The translations under genes were made by a program, and so were the position numbers. Below, one piece after another: positions 7,373 to 16,232 of a DNA stretch of 64,000 nucleotides. The first letter of the stretch is position 1, and each line of letters opens with the position of its first letter. The DNA is from Bacteroidales bacterium. GTDB lineage: Bacteria > Bacteroidota > Bacteroidia > Bacteroidales > UBA932. The notes under the pieces are model-generated. The model was not told the origin of the DNA. It worked only from the letters and a program-made list of their open reading frames with translations, and ran no database searches. Where the stretch lies: positions 1-64,000 of the forward strand of contig JAFSJK010000068.1 of NCBI GenBank assembly GCA_017439305.1. Direction: 5' to 3'.

Positions 7373-9019
7373 TCAAAGATATTGGAGATAAAGCTCCTTT
7401 TCTTCCGATGAACTATCATTTATTCTACTCCTGATTCGAGACTTTTTCGTATAGACTGCAGGAACTGATGGCATGTCAAAAAGCACAGACATCGCAGTAG
7501 CATCAAATCCCGCAAAAGAATAGCAAACGAAGCGGTAATCATTCTCGCTATAATCGGGAAAATCCATTCGGAAATGACTCATAATCTGATTCAAGTCCTG
7601 GTTAATTCTCTTTTCAAACTGCCGGTATGACTTCTCGTCTCCCCTGATTTCTGTCGTTAGATCTTTTACTCGATTATATACCGACCTATGAGGATCTGTC
7701 ATTTCTTCGGATTGTACGAAATACTGACATAAATCGCCAATTAATTTATACTTCGACTGAAACAGTCGAACGTGTTCCGAACGAAGAGCGGAAAGGGTGT
7801 CTTCCTGCCCCTTAATCTGTTTGAGAGCGGATTCCGTAAAAGCCTGCAAACGAGCCCTTTCTTGTTTATGATACTCCTGACGACGACGGAATCTGATAAA
7901 AACTGTAATAATCGAAAGAAGAAGGATTAGCAGAATAAAGAAGAAAGTCTGACGCTGATGGGAATACCTTTCTTGTTCCTCCATTTGAATCGCATCATAA
8001 TAATCTCGTTGAGCCTTGAGTGTTGATTGAACAAGAGAGACCTTAAGTAGAGAGTCTTGATACGGTAAAAAATGATTAAGGACAAGATAGGCATTTTGAT
8101 CATCACCTCTGGAATGCAGTATCTTTGACTTCCAAATGTCAATCACAGAAGGACTCGGCAATAAAGACTCTAGTTGACCAAGCAACTGGTCCGATTTACT
8201 AGTTTCTCCCATTTCATTCAAGGTAAATGCAAATGCACTCCATAGATTCATGTTTGGGAGTGTCCTCGTTTCCTCTATTACTTCGGAAAACAACTTACAA
8301 GCCTTCTTTGGATCCTGATTGTTATTTAGTAAAAGTAAATGGGCATACGTTGTTTTAGCCAAATTGATGACATCTCGTTCTGCAGTTGTATCCTCAATTA
8401 TTTGTCTCAATAAAGAATCTGCTAGTTCATATTCTTTACAATTGATATATGCTTGCGCTTCCCGGTGATATGTATTGTTAATATAATGAGAATTACCATA
8501 GGATTGGAAACAATTAAGTGCCTTTTTAACATAATTCAATTCATCTTCTGAATTATGAATCCGATTGTACAAATCTGAAATCCTAGAATACAAAAGCCCC
8601 TCGAAAAGAGGATTGTCAACATCTTCCACCAGTATTTCAGCTCGGGTAAAGGAGACTATCGCCTTGTCATATTCTTCTCCATTCATGTTGGCGATTCCCT
8701 GATAATAGTATGCCTTCATCTTTTCGTCCGCCGTTCCATGCTTCCCATAATAACGGACTGCTGGCTCAATGATGTTTACGTCCGTTGTATCAATGTAGTT
8801 CTTATCCAGAGCCATTGCATAGAGCAGCGAAAAGTGAGCGACTAATGCCTTCGTATTAAGACTATCTTGAGGTATGGATTCTAGAACTACCAGCGCTTTA
8901 TCAGGATGGTCTCCTATATATGATTCAACCTCATCCAATTGTACCTCCATTTGTCTATTTGAGCATGATAATCCCAATAACAGAGAAAAGAGGGAAAGGA
9001 GTAAGTTAAAAAATCTCAT
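7373..9019 (-). CDS. TPR lipoprotein regulator with membrane helix and C-terminal HTH
   Basis: The 548-residue protein has a signal with cysteine at residue 19 (LLLGLSCSN). Tetratricopeptide-like helices occupy about residues 25-345 (for example DKALVVLESIPQDS and YYYQGIANMNGEEYDKAIVS). A single membrane helix lies at about 359-377, a coiled coil at about 380-430, and a C-terminal LuxR-like HTH at about 485-530 (FPDYSENDYRFVCYSFAGFD, then KKSRIRSRIN). This layout is the Bacteroidota one-component regulator type that senses outside or in the periplasm and binds DNA inside. Because it leads the minus-strand set containing the GG-leader peptide, GLPGLI and barrel genes, it is the likely controller of that set. 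Ligand unknown. Confidence 0.75.
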   Translation of the reverse strand: MRFFNLLLSLFSLLLGLSCSNRQMEVQLDEVESYIGDHPDKALVVLESIPQDSLNTKALVAHFSLLYAMALDKNYIDTTDVNIIEPAVRYYGKHGTADEKMKAYYYQGIANMNGEEYDKAIVSFTRAEILVEDVDNPLFEGLLYSRISDLYNRIHNSEDELNYVKKALNCFQSYGNSHYINNTYHREAQAYINCKEYELADSLLRQIIEDTTAERDVINLAKTTYAHLLLLNNNQDPKKACKLFSEVIEETRTLPNMNLWSAFAFTLNEMGETSKSDQLLGQLESLLPSPSVIDIWKSKILHSRGDDQNAYLVLNHFLPYQDSLLKVSLVQSTLKAQRDYYDAIQMEEQERYSHQRQTFFFILLILLLSIITVFIRFRRRQEYHKQERARLQAFTESALKQIKGQEDTLSALRSEHVRLFQSKYKLIGDLCQYFVQSEEMTDPHRSVYNRVKDLTTEIRGDEKSYRQFEKRINQDLNQIMSHFRMDFPDYSENDYRFVCYSFAGFDATAMSVLFDMPSVPAVYTKKSRIRSRINDSSSEEKELYLQYL

Positions 9020-9095
9020 AATGCATTACCAGAAGAAGATGTATTATCTATGCTCAGTTAACCATCTCGCCAAAATGTCGCCAAAAAAAGAAAAA

Positions 9096-9120
9096 CAGCC
9101 CCGGAGCATCTCCAGAGCTG
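9096..9120. terminator. Rho-independent terminator of tRNA-Leu
   Basis: CAGCTCTGGAG and CTCCGGGGCTG pair around an ATG loop (two G-T pairs). On the minus strand it is followed by TTTTTCTTTTTTT (9083-9095), directly after the tRNA. On the plus strand TTTTT also follows, so it may act both ways. Confidence 0.8.
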
Positions 9121-9127
9121 TTTTTGG

Positions 9128-9210
9128 TGCGGTAGGTGAGAGTCGAACTCACACACCCCAACGGGCACTACCCCCTCAAAGTAGCGTGTCTACCATTTCA
9201 CCACTACCGC
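9128..9210 (-). tRNA. tRNA-Leu(GAG)
   Basis: The acceptor arms GCGGTAG and CTACCGC pair perfectly. The T arm GTGAGTTCGACTCTCAC and a long variable arm (GCCCGTTGGGGTGT region) are class II features of tRNA-Leu. The anticodon stem CTACT/GGTAG closes the 7-base loop TTGAGGG, giving anticodon GAG, which reads CUC/CUU. CCA is not encoded. It lies on the border between AT-rich accessory DNA (on its 3' side) and the GC-rich chromosome. Confidence 0.95.
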
Positions 9211-9226
9211 AAATGGATTGGGAATG

Positions 9227-9257
9227 CAAAGTTAACGCAAAAATGTGAAAGTGCAAA
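9227..9257 (-). promoter_or_regulatory. Promoter of tRNA-Leu
   Basis: TTTG (9254-9257) and TAACTTTG (9227-9234) on the minus strand are 19 bases apart, an exact match to the Bacteroidota consensus. It stands directly beyond the stop codon of the YitT-type gene and 16 bases before the tRNA. Confidence 0.85.
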
Positions 9258-10181
9258 TTATTTTTCAACTTTCTTGTGTTTGTGCTGATTCCACAGGCCA
9301 TAGACTTCGCTCACGTTGCCGGCGGTGATGAAGGCTTTGATGTCATGCTGCTTGATGTAGTTCATGACACTGGAGAACTCGTCGGTGGTGAGGAGGGACT
9401 GGATTTCGGTGTGCGGGGCGCCTTTGTAGCCGCCGCGGACGTCGTAAATGGTGCAGCCGCGGGAAAGGGTGTCCACGATGTAGGAACGGATCTGCTCATT
9501 CTGGTCCGAGACGATGCAGATGCGTTTGCGCCGGTTTATGCTGGCCATGAAGTAGTCCAGGGCGAGGCCGTTCATCCAGGTGCCCACCAGGCCGATGACG
9601 ACCATCCGGAACGGATTGATGGCGAAGGCGGTGCAGCAGATGATGGCTCCGGCGACGGTCACGGAGACGCCGATGTCGAAGTGCAGGTACTTGTTCACGA
9701 TCTTCGCGAGGATGTCCAGTCCGCCGGTGGAGGCGTTGATACTGAAGAGGATGGTCTGCGAAATGCTCACCACCAGGACGAAGACGATGAGGTCCAGCAA
9801 CGGGTCGCCCATCACGGAGGTGAGTCCCGGCTCGATGAGTTTCTCATACGGACACACCCATGCCCAGAAGTCCAGGAGCGGTCCCAGGATCATGGCCGTA
9901 TAGACGGTCTTGGCCCCGAACTCCGAGCCGATCAGGAGCCAGGCCATGATCAGCAGGATGGCATTGATCGTCGTGACGACCCAGGACACCTTGACCGTAA
10001 CGCCCGCCAGCCCCAGCACGTTGGCGATCACGATGGACAGGCCGGAGATGGATCCCAGCACGAGTTTGCTCGGAATCATGAAATAATAGACAGCTGCGGC
10101 AGCGATGGTCATGCCGAGCGTCATGATGAAAAGTTCCTTCCAGAACTTCCAGGTGGTCAGGTATTGCAGAATCTCTTTCAT
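9258..10181 (-). CDS. YitT-family membrane protein
   Basis: The 307-residue protein has five or six membrane segments in the first 215 residues. A conserved pattern lies near the first helix (MIPSKLVLGSISGLSIVIAN) and another at SINASTGGLDILAKIVN, both typical of the DUF161 repeat of YitT proteins. The C-terminal roughly 85 residues (RKRICIVSDQNEQIRSYIVD and CTIYDVRGGYKG) form the cytosolic DUF2179-type domain. Length fits the family. The transported substrate is not established for most members. It is the first GC-rich gene after the AT-rich region and is divergent from the M20 peptidase gene. Confidence 0.85.
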   Translation of the reverse strand: MKEILQYLTTWKFWKELFIMTLGMTIAAAAVYYFMIPSKLVLGSISGLSIVIANVLGLAGVTVKVSWVVTTINAILLIMAWLLIGSEFGAKTVYTAMILGPLLDFWAWVCPYEKLIEPGLTSVMGDPLLDLIVFVLVVSISQTILFSINASTGGLDILAKIVNKYLHFDIGVSVTVAGAIICCTAFAINPFRMVVIGLVGTWMNGLALDYFMASINRRKRICIVSDQNEQIRSYIVDTLSRGCTIYDVRGGYKGAPHTEIQSLLTTDEFSSVMNYIKQHDIKAFITAGNVSEVYGLWNQHKHKKVEK

Positions 10182-10303
10182 AAGAACATCCTTTCAGCCT
10201 TTAAAGTTATAAAGAATTCCCGAAAAACAGTTACACTCCGTCGCGAAAAAATCGAAAAATAAACAATTCTGAAAGAGATGACCGCTCTTTCATGATTTCT
10301 TGC

Positions 10304-10311
10304 TATTTTTG
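10304..10311 (+). promoter_or_regulatory. -7 box of the M20 peptidase gene
   Basis: TATTTTTG matches TAnnTTTG, 16 bases before the chosen ATG at 10328. No exact TTTG -33 box is seen. This box supports the internal start over the longer frame beginning at 10292, which would start upstream of the transcript. Confidence 0.5.
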
Positions 10312-10327
10312 TGGAAACACTGAAAGC

Positions 10328-11692
10328 ATGAAAGAATACATCCAGCAGAACCGGGAGCGCTTCTTCGAGGAACTTTTCTCCCTCCTCCGCATCCCCTCCA
10401 TCAGCGCCAAGCCCGAATACAAGCCCGACATGTACCGCTGCGCCCGCCGCCTGCAGGAACTGCTCCTCGCGGCCGGGGCCGACAAGGCCGGCGTCTATGA
10501 AACTGCCGGCAATCCCGTCGTATTCGGCGAAAAGGCCGTCCCGGGTGCAAAGAAGACCGTCCTCGTGTATGGACACTATGATGTCCAGCCCCCGGAACCG
10601 CTGGACAAATGGCGCACCGATCCGTTCCAGCCGGTACTCGCCAAGGACCCCGCCACCGGCGAGGACGCTATCTACGCCCGCGGAGCCAACGATGACAAGG
10701 GCCAGCTGTTCATGCATCTCAAAGCCTTTGAGTATCTGCTCGAAAAGGGCCTCCTGCGTCACAACGTGAAGTTCATTTTCGAAGGGGAAGAGGAGATCGG
10801 CAGCCCCTCCCTCGCCGCCTGGGCCGAGGACCACAAGGACCTCCTGAAGGCCGACATCATCCTGGTCTCCGACACAACGATGATCTCCGAGAAAGTGCCG
10901 TCCATCAACTGCGGCATGCGTGGTCTCGCCTACCTGGAAGTCACCGTCACCGGGCCGAACAAGGACCTGCACTCGGGCCACTACGGCGGCGCCGTCGCGA
11001 ATCCGATCAACACCCTCTGCGAGATGATCGCCAGCCTCCACGACGCCGACGGCCGCGTCACCGTCCCGGGATTCTATGACGATGTCGTCGAGCTGTCCGC
11101 CGAAGACCGTGCCATGCTCGCCCGCGCCCCTTTCGACATGGACGAATACAAGGCTTTCCTGGATATTGACGACGTCCAGGGAGAGAAGGGCTATACGACC
11201 CTGGAACGCGTCGGCATCCGCCCGTGCCTGGACGTCTGCGGCATCTGGGGCGGCTACACCGGCAAGGGGGCGAAGACCGTCCTTCCCTCCACGGCCCATG
11301 CCAAGATCTCCATGCGCCTCGTGCCGGACCAGACCTCCGAAAAGATTACGGAATTGTTTGAAAATCACTTCCGTGCCATCGCCCCGAAATCCGTGAAAGT
11401 GGACGTCCGGCCCTGCGAGGGCGGCAACGGCTTCCTGATCCCCATCACGTCCGACGGTTACAAGGCGGCTTCCCGGGCCATCGCCGAGGTCTACGGCATC
11501 GAGCCGGTCCCGTCCCGGGGCGGCGGCTCCATCGCCATCCTCGCCGACCTTCAGACCATCCTGGGCATCGACCCGCTCCTGATGGGCTTCGGCCTGGAGC
11601 GCGACACCATCCACTCCCCCAACGAAAGTTACCTGCTGCGGCAACTGTTCGGCGGGATGGAGAGCATTGCCCTGTTCTATCAGTATTACTAG
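10328..11692 (+). CDS. M20-family dipeptidase/carboxypeptidase
   Basis: The product has 454 residues. The di-zinc site of M20 peptidases is laid out in order: VYGHYDVQPP (His and Asp), GANDDKGQ (bridging Asp), FEGEEEIGSPS (catalytic Glu plus ligand Glu), an Asp in LVSDTTMI, and a late His in DTIHSPNESY. The lid domain sits in the middle (LEVTVTGPNKDLHSGHYGG). There is no signal peptide, so it is cytosolic. The closest known activities are dipeptidase or Xaa-His/Cys-Gly-type hydrolysis; exact specificity is not readable. The frame is open 12 codons further upstream, but the -7 box lies inside that part. Confidence 0.9.
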   Translation: MKEYIQQNRERFFEELFSLLRIPSISAKPEYKPDMYRCARRLQELLLAAGADKAGVYETAGNPVVFGEKAVPGAKKTVLVYGHYDVQPPEPLDKWRTDPFQPVLAKDPATGEDAIYARGANDDKGQLFMHLKAFEYLLEKGLLRHNVKFIFEGEEEIGSPSLAAWAEDHKDLLKADIILVSDTTMISEKVPSINCGMRGLAYLEVTVTGPNKDLHSGHYGGAVANPINTLCEMIASLHDADGRVTVPGFYDDVVELSAEDRAMLARAPFDMDEYKAFLDIDDVQGEKGYTTLERVGIRPCLDVCGIWGGYTGKGAKTVLPSTAHAKISMRLVPDQTSEKITELFENHFRAIAPKSVKVDVRPCEGGNGFLIPITSDGYKAASRAIAEVYGIEPVPSRGGGSIAILADLQTILGIDPLLMGFGLERDTIHSPNESYLLRQLFGGMESIALFYQYY

Positions 11693-11735
11693 GGCCTTTC
11701 CGACAGGGGAAACTGCCCCATCCTGAATACTATAC

Positions 11736-11766
11736 GTTGTATATTTGGCAGTTAATGCTATATTTG
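11736..11766 (+). promoter_or_regulatory. Promoter of the 962-residue barrel gene
   Basis: GTTG (11736-11739) and TATATTTG (11759-11766) are 19 bases apart, with one mismatch in the -33 box, 21 bases before ATG. A second TATATTTG at 11740-11747 could be an alternative -7 box. Confidence 0.6.
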
Positions 11767-11787
11767 CTTTGTTATAAGTAGTTCAGA

Positions 11788-14676
11788 ATGAAGAAGGTCC
11801 TGTTTTCCCTGATGCTCATACTGTGCCTCGGGCTGTCGTCCCGGGCGCAAGTATTCATCATAAACGACAATGTATTTCAGAAAAGGATGGGCGAGATCAA
11901 GGCCACGGTCGTGGACTCGCTCACCAGCGAGCCGGTTCCGTTCGCTTCGGTCTATGTGATTCCGTCCAAGGATACGACCATCACCAATTTTACCCTGTCC
12001 GACGCCAAGGGCGAAGCCAAACTGGACGAGGTACCCTTCGGCAGCTATGTCTTCCATGTGGAAATGATGGGATACAAGCCGTTCGTGAAGGAACGGTATT
12101 TCCGGGATACCCAAGTGGACATGGGCACCATCCGGCTGCAGGTGGACCAGCAGTTTCTCAAGGCGGCTACCATCACGGACGTCGGCAATCCCATTGTCAT
12201 CAAGAAAGATACGGTCGAATTCAACGCCTCCTCCTTCCGGGTCGGGGCCAATGCCATGCTGAAGGATCTGCTGCTGCGGATGCCGGGCATGGAGATTACT
12301 GAAGACGGGAAGGTCAAGTTCAACGGCAAGGAGATTGACAAGATCACCGTGGGCGGGCGGACGTTCTTCTTCGATGACCAGTCGACGGCGCTGAACAACC
12401 TGCCGGCTTCCGTGGTGGACAAGATCCGCGTCATCGACCGCGAAAGCGAGGCGACCCGCGCCTCCGGCCTCCAGGACGGCGACAAGGAAAAAGTGCTGGA
12501 CGTCGCCCTCAAGAAGGAATACGAAAAAGGCTGGTTCGGCAACCTGGGCGTCAAGGGCGGCACCACCCTGGGCGACAAGGCCGATGAAAACCCGCTCCGG
12601 GACGATCGCGGCTTCCTCTGGAGCGGGAACGCCCTCGTATCGGCCTATACCGAAAAGGACCAGGTGACCCTCATCGCCAACGGACAGAACATCGACGATT
12701 CCGGGCTTGTCTTCGCGGGAACGGACGAGGAGGGAAACATCTCCGTGTTGTCCCAGGGCCTTTCCACGGCCGGCCAGCTGGGTTTCAACGCCAACACCAG
12801 CCGCATCAAGGGCGTGGAATCGACCGCAAGCGTCAACTACAGGAACACGGCAACGGACTCTGGCGACCGGGCCGACCGGACCACCTACCTGGAGGGAGGC
12901 AACCTCTCCTCGTCCACCCGGAACAACGGGAAGCAGTACGCCAACGCCCTCAATGCCAACCTGGAACTCAAGAAGGAAGAAGGCGACCTCTGGTTCCATT
13001 TCCGTCCCTCCTTCCGATACGGCCGGACGGACAACACCGCAAACGGCAGTTCGGAGACCTTCCGGGAAGGGTCCTTCGTGAACAGTTCGGAGAACACGTC
13101 CCACAGCCTGTCCACGAACAAGGAAGCCGCGTTGGAGTCGGATGTTTCCTTCCGGAATCTATGGGGCAAAAAGGGCCGTTCATTGCGCCTCAATCTGGGT
13201 GGAAGCTATGGCACCGATGCCGGAGAAAGCCTGGAATCGAACTTCCTGAAAACCGTCAGCGGGACCGATGCGCGTTCCATGCGCTACCTCACGGATGGAC
13301 AGTCCCATGCTGCTGACGGCTACCTCCGGTTCACGGAGCCCCTCGGTGAAAAATGGACGCTTTCCACGGTGGGAGGGTTGACCTGGGTGAACAGCGGCAA
13401 GACGCGTGATGCGTTCGTCGGGAAGGACAGGAACGATTATTACAGCTCCGTGAGCCGGAACAATTACCTCGAACAGCAGTACGACCTGACGGCCCAGTAC
13501 AAGTTCGGGGAGAGAAACTGGTTTACGCTCGGAGGGCGTGTATTTGGCGTTCTCAACGAGACGTATTCGAAGAGTTTCGGCATGGAAAACACCGTCGGCC
13601 AGGATGAATGGAACTGGCATGTCGCCCCTACCCTGCGCTTTCAGTATGGCACGGACAAGGATGAAGTATCCTTTTATCTGACCGGATTCGGAATGCAGCC
13701 GGGCGCATCACGGATGCAGCCGGTGCTGAACATCACCGATCCTTCCAGGTTGACCCTGGGCAACGTGTACCTGAAACCCTACTCGCAAACGTACATCAGT
13801 GCCGACTGGACCCGGAGCAATCCGGAGAAGTTTTCCACCCTGATGGTTATCCTGTTCAGCACAATCAACACCTCGCCCGTCACCCAGGCGCGCTGGTACG
13901 ATGCGGACGGCATCCAGTATTCCATCCCCGTCAATGCACTGAAACCGACGGTAAACGGCACATTCATGGTGGACTATACGGCGCCGGTGGACAGCAAGAA
14001 GAACTGGTTCCTCTCGCTGAGTACCTACGCCAGTCTCTCCTCTTCCACCAGCTACCAGACCAAGAGCACCCTCCCCGGACTGGACAAGGACGCCTTCGAT
14101 TACGCTGCTTTCATGGACAGTTTCTGGGGAAATGCCGCCGGAGACCGTTTTTACGGTGGACAGAGCGGCTTCGGGGAGAGCCGGACCCTCACCGTCAACC
14201 CGTATGCCTATTTCAGCCTGAGGTACAACCAGGAGCGCTATTCCTTCCTGGTCCGGGCCAGTACGGAAGGCCATGTCGCCCGCTATTCGCTGGATCCGGG
14301 CATCAACATGAACACCCTGGACACCCGGCTGGGCGTCCAGGGTACCTACACCACCAAGCACGAGTTCGAATTCAACTCGGAGCTGACCTATAACTTCTAC
14401 AACGGCTACTCGGAAGGCTACGGCCAGCCGGAATGGGAGTGGAATGCGGAAATAAGCAAGAACATCGGCGCTTTCAACCTGAGCGTCAAGTGCCACGACA
14501 TCCTGAACCAGACGCGGAATCTCACGCACACGGTCACCGCCAACTACGAGGAGGACCGCTACCGCCTGGTAATGGGCCGGTACCTCATCTTCGGCGTCAA
14601 GTGGAACTTCGGCAAGATGAACGCCGTCCACAGCCAAAGGGCACAGCGGGCGGCGCAGGACATGGTGTTCCAGTAA
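11788..14676 (+). CDS. Outer-membrane beta-barrel protein with carboxypeptidase-regulatory-like N-domain
   Basis: The 962-residue protein has a signal peptide (MKKVLFSLMLILCLGLSSRA). A beta-sandwich follows at about residues 35-120 (VVDSLTSEPVPFASVYVIPS). A plug-like region at about 130-235 contains ANAMLKDLLLRMPGMEITED and VDKIRVIDRESEATRASG. A long strand-rich barrel runs to the end. It is the second member of this TonB-receptor-like group in the window, but it differs strongly from the 2398-4989 protein. No SusD-like partner is present. It runs convergent with the M28 peptidase gene, leaving only six bases between their stops. Substrate unknown. Confidence 0.8.
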   Translation: MKKVLFSLMLILCLGLSSRAQVFIINDNVFQKRMGEIKATVVDSLTSEPVPFASVYVIPSKDTTITNFTLSDAKGEAKLDEVPFGSYVFHVEMMGYKPFVKERYFRDTQVDMGTIRLQVDQQFLKAATITDVGNPIVIKKDTVEFNASSFRVGANAMLKDLLLRMPGMEITEDGKVKFNGKEIDKITVGGRTFFFDDQSTALNNLPASVVDKIRVIDRESEATRASGLQDGDKEKVLDVALKKEYEKGWFGNLGVKGGTTLGDKADENPLRDDRGFLWSGNALVSAYTEKDQVTLIANGQNIDDSGLVFAGTDEEGNISVLSQGLSTAGQLGFNANTSRIKGVESTASVNYRNTATDSGDRADRTTYLEGGNLSSSTRNNGKQYANALNANLELKKEEGDLWFHFRPSFRYGRTDNTANGSSETFREGSFVNSSENTSHSLSTNKEAALESDVSFRNLWGKKGRSLRLNLGGSYGTDAGESLESNFLKTVSGTDARSMRYLTDGQSHAADGYLRFTEPLGEKWTLSTVGGLTWVNSGKTRDAFVGKDRNDYYSSVSRNNYLEQQYDLTAQYKFGERNWFTLGGRVFGVLNETYSKSFGMENTVGQDEWNWHVAPTLRFQYGTDKDEVSFYLTGFGMQPGASRMQPVLNITDPSRLTLGNVYLKPYSQTYISADWTRSNPEKFSTLMVILFSTINTSPVTQARWYDADGIQYSIPVNALKPTVNGTFMVDYTAPVDSKKNWFLSLSTYASLSSSTSYQTKSTLPGLDKDAFDYAAFMDSFWGNAAGDRFYGGQSGFGESRTLTVNPYAYFSLRYNQERYSFLVRASTEGHVARYSLDPGINMNTLDTRLGVQGTYTTKHEFEFNSELTYNFYNGYSEGYGQPEWEWNAEISKNIGAFNLSVKCHDILNQTRNLTHTVTANYEEDRYRLVMGRYLIFGVKWNFGKMNAVHSQRAQRAAQDMVFQ

Positions 14677-14682
14677 GCAAGA

Positions 14683-16146
14683 CTATCGGTACAGTCCTTC
14701 CCGGGAGAGGAGATGGTCCAGGTTGGCGAGGCCGTAGGCCGTGACAGCCTGGACGACGGCGGAGTGTTCCATATAGGCGGGAATCAGGTGGTCATACAGG
14801 TCGTCTTCCGTATGCCAGATGTCCCGGTAATTGAAGTCATAGCCGAAAACGTCGCTTTCCCGGAAAGAGATGGCGGGGATGCCGTTCATGGCGAAATAGG
14901 CATGGTCCGAACCGCCCGCCCGGGTGGGACGGGGCTGCGGCTCCCCCTCCCGCTTGTTCACCGTGAAGGGAATCTCCGGATTGTAGTCCGTCAGCGGTTC
15001 GCACACCTTGACGAAATCGTCGTACATCGCCGGCGGAACGGTGACGGAAACGGCCGCCAGCGGACCGCCGTCACGGTTGAAGTAATTGGAAATCTTGTTC
15101 CACGGGACGGTCTTGTGCTCCACGAAATACTTGGACCCCAGCAGGCCGTACTCCTCGCCGGTCCAGATGCAGAACATGATGGAACGCTTGGGCTTCGCGC
15201 CGGAAGCGGCGAGCAGCCGCGCGGCTTCCATCGTCACGCAGACGCCCTGGCCGTCGTCCGTTGAACCGGTTGCGATGTCGTAGGCGTCCAGGTGGCTGCC
15301 CATCATCACGTATTCGTCGGGATACTTGCTCCCCCGGATGACGCCCAGGATGTTGTGGTATTTCATCGGCCCCGGGAAGAAGTGGTTGCGGATGTCGAAT
15401 TCCAACTCGAAAATCTGCCGGTCCACCACTTTCCGCCGGATAATCTCGAACTGGTGCTCGTCCAGGAGGATGTCGCAGGCCTTCGGAAGGTTATCCATCG
15501 TCAGGTCGAAGCACATCGCCCGGTTGTAGAGCACCTGCATCGGCGCTTTCGCGGGACGGATGAAGCCCAGGACGCCGGCCTCGACCATCTGGCGGTAGAA
15601 CAGGATGGATCCCTCCTCCCCTTTTTCCAGCAGGGCGGCCCGGGTGGAATCGGCCTTGGCGCTCGCGTCGATGGCAAGACCGCTCGCAGGCCCCGTCTCC
15701 AGCAGCACCCAGGCTCCCTTCAAGGCGCCTTTGACCCGGTCGAACTCCCGCTGGGTCTTGGGCTCCAGATACACGCGGCCCTTCTGGGGACCGCGCGTGC
15801 CTGCCGTATAGGCAGGCGTGCCGAAATGCAGGACCATCCCGTCCTCGGAGAGCATCCGGCCGGACCAAGGGCCGCGGTCAAATCCGACACCGATCGTAAC
15901 AGCCTCCTGAACAATCACTTCCAGCCCCCAGGAACGGAACTGACCGGCCACCCAGTCTTCCGCATGGTGAAGCATATGCGAGCCGACGATGCGGCCACCG
16001 ATGTTCCGTGCGATGTAGTCGGCATGCTCCATCGTCCGGTTGTCGGTCCGGCCCAGTTCCAGAACTGACCGGGTCACTTTGTCCTGAGCCTGCAGCGTGA
16101 AGGCCGCGAGGAAAACCACCAAGAGGAAATCAATCATCCGTTTCAT
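14683..16146 (-). CDS. Secreted M28-family zinc aminopeptidase
   Basis: The 487-residue protein has a signal peptide ending LAAFTLQAQ. A PA-like insertion occupies the first half, and an M28 catalytic domain the second. Zinc-site motifs appear in order: MMGSHLDAYD (His, Asp), STDDGQG (bridging Asp), WTGEEYGLLGS (catalytic Glu pair), NRDGG (Asp) and DIWHTEDDLYDH (His). These are all the residues expected for an active di-zinc aminopeptidase or carboxypeptidase Q-like enzyme. It is predicted periplasmic. It is divergent from the rhodanese/MBL gene, with a consensus -7 box between them, and convergent with the barrel gene. Confidence 0.9.
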   Translation of the reverse strand: MKRMIDFLLVVFLAAFTLQAQDKVTRSVLELGRTDNRTMEHADYIARNIGGRIVGSHMLHHAEDWVAGQFRSWGLEVIVQEAVTIGVGFDRGPWSGRMLSEDGMVLHFGTPAYTAGTRGPQKGRVYLEPKTQREFDRVKGALKGAWVLLETGPASGLAIDASAKADSTRAALLEKGEEGSILFYRQMVEAGVLGFIRPAKAPMQVLYNRAMCFDLTMDNLPKACDILLDEHQFEIIRRKVVDRQIFELEFDIRNHFFPGPMKYHNILGVIRGSKYPDEYVMMGSHLDAYDIATGSTDDGQGVCVTMEAARLLAASGAKPKRSIMFCIWTGEEYGLLGSKYFVEHKTVPWNKISNYFNRDGGPLAAVSVTVPPAMYDDFVKVCEPLTDYNPEIPFTVNKREGEPQPRPTRAGGSDHAYFAMNGIPAISFRESDVFGYDFNYRDIWHTEDDLYDHLIPAYMEHSAVVQAVTAYGLANLDHLLSREGLYR

Positions 16147-16162
16147 AGGCGTCCATTTTTTA

Positions 16163-16170
16163 CAAAGATA
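16163..16170 (-). promoter_or_regulatory. -7 box of the M28 peptidase gene
   Basis: TATCTTTG on the minus strand matches TAnnTTTG, 16 bases before ATG. On the opposite strand TAACTTCG at 16202-16209 is a one-mismatch -7 box for the rhodanese/MBL gene. Confidence 0.55.
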
Positions 16171-16232
16171 GGTTTTTTCTTCTTTCCTCCCGAAAAATCA
16201 GTAACTTCGCAAGCAAAGCAATACCCGTAACC

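Noticed and set aside
9060..9250. A plus-strand frame (about 8874-9248) across the tRNA-Leu region
   Set aside because: It reads through the terminator and tRNA; the structural RNA explains the sequence.
10178..11644. A 488-codon minus-strand frame opposite the M20 peptidase
   Set aside because: It would overlap the YitT-type gene start and has no recognisable content; the plus strand has the full M20 metal site.
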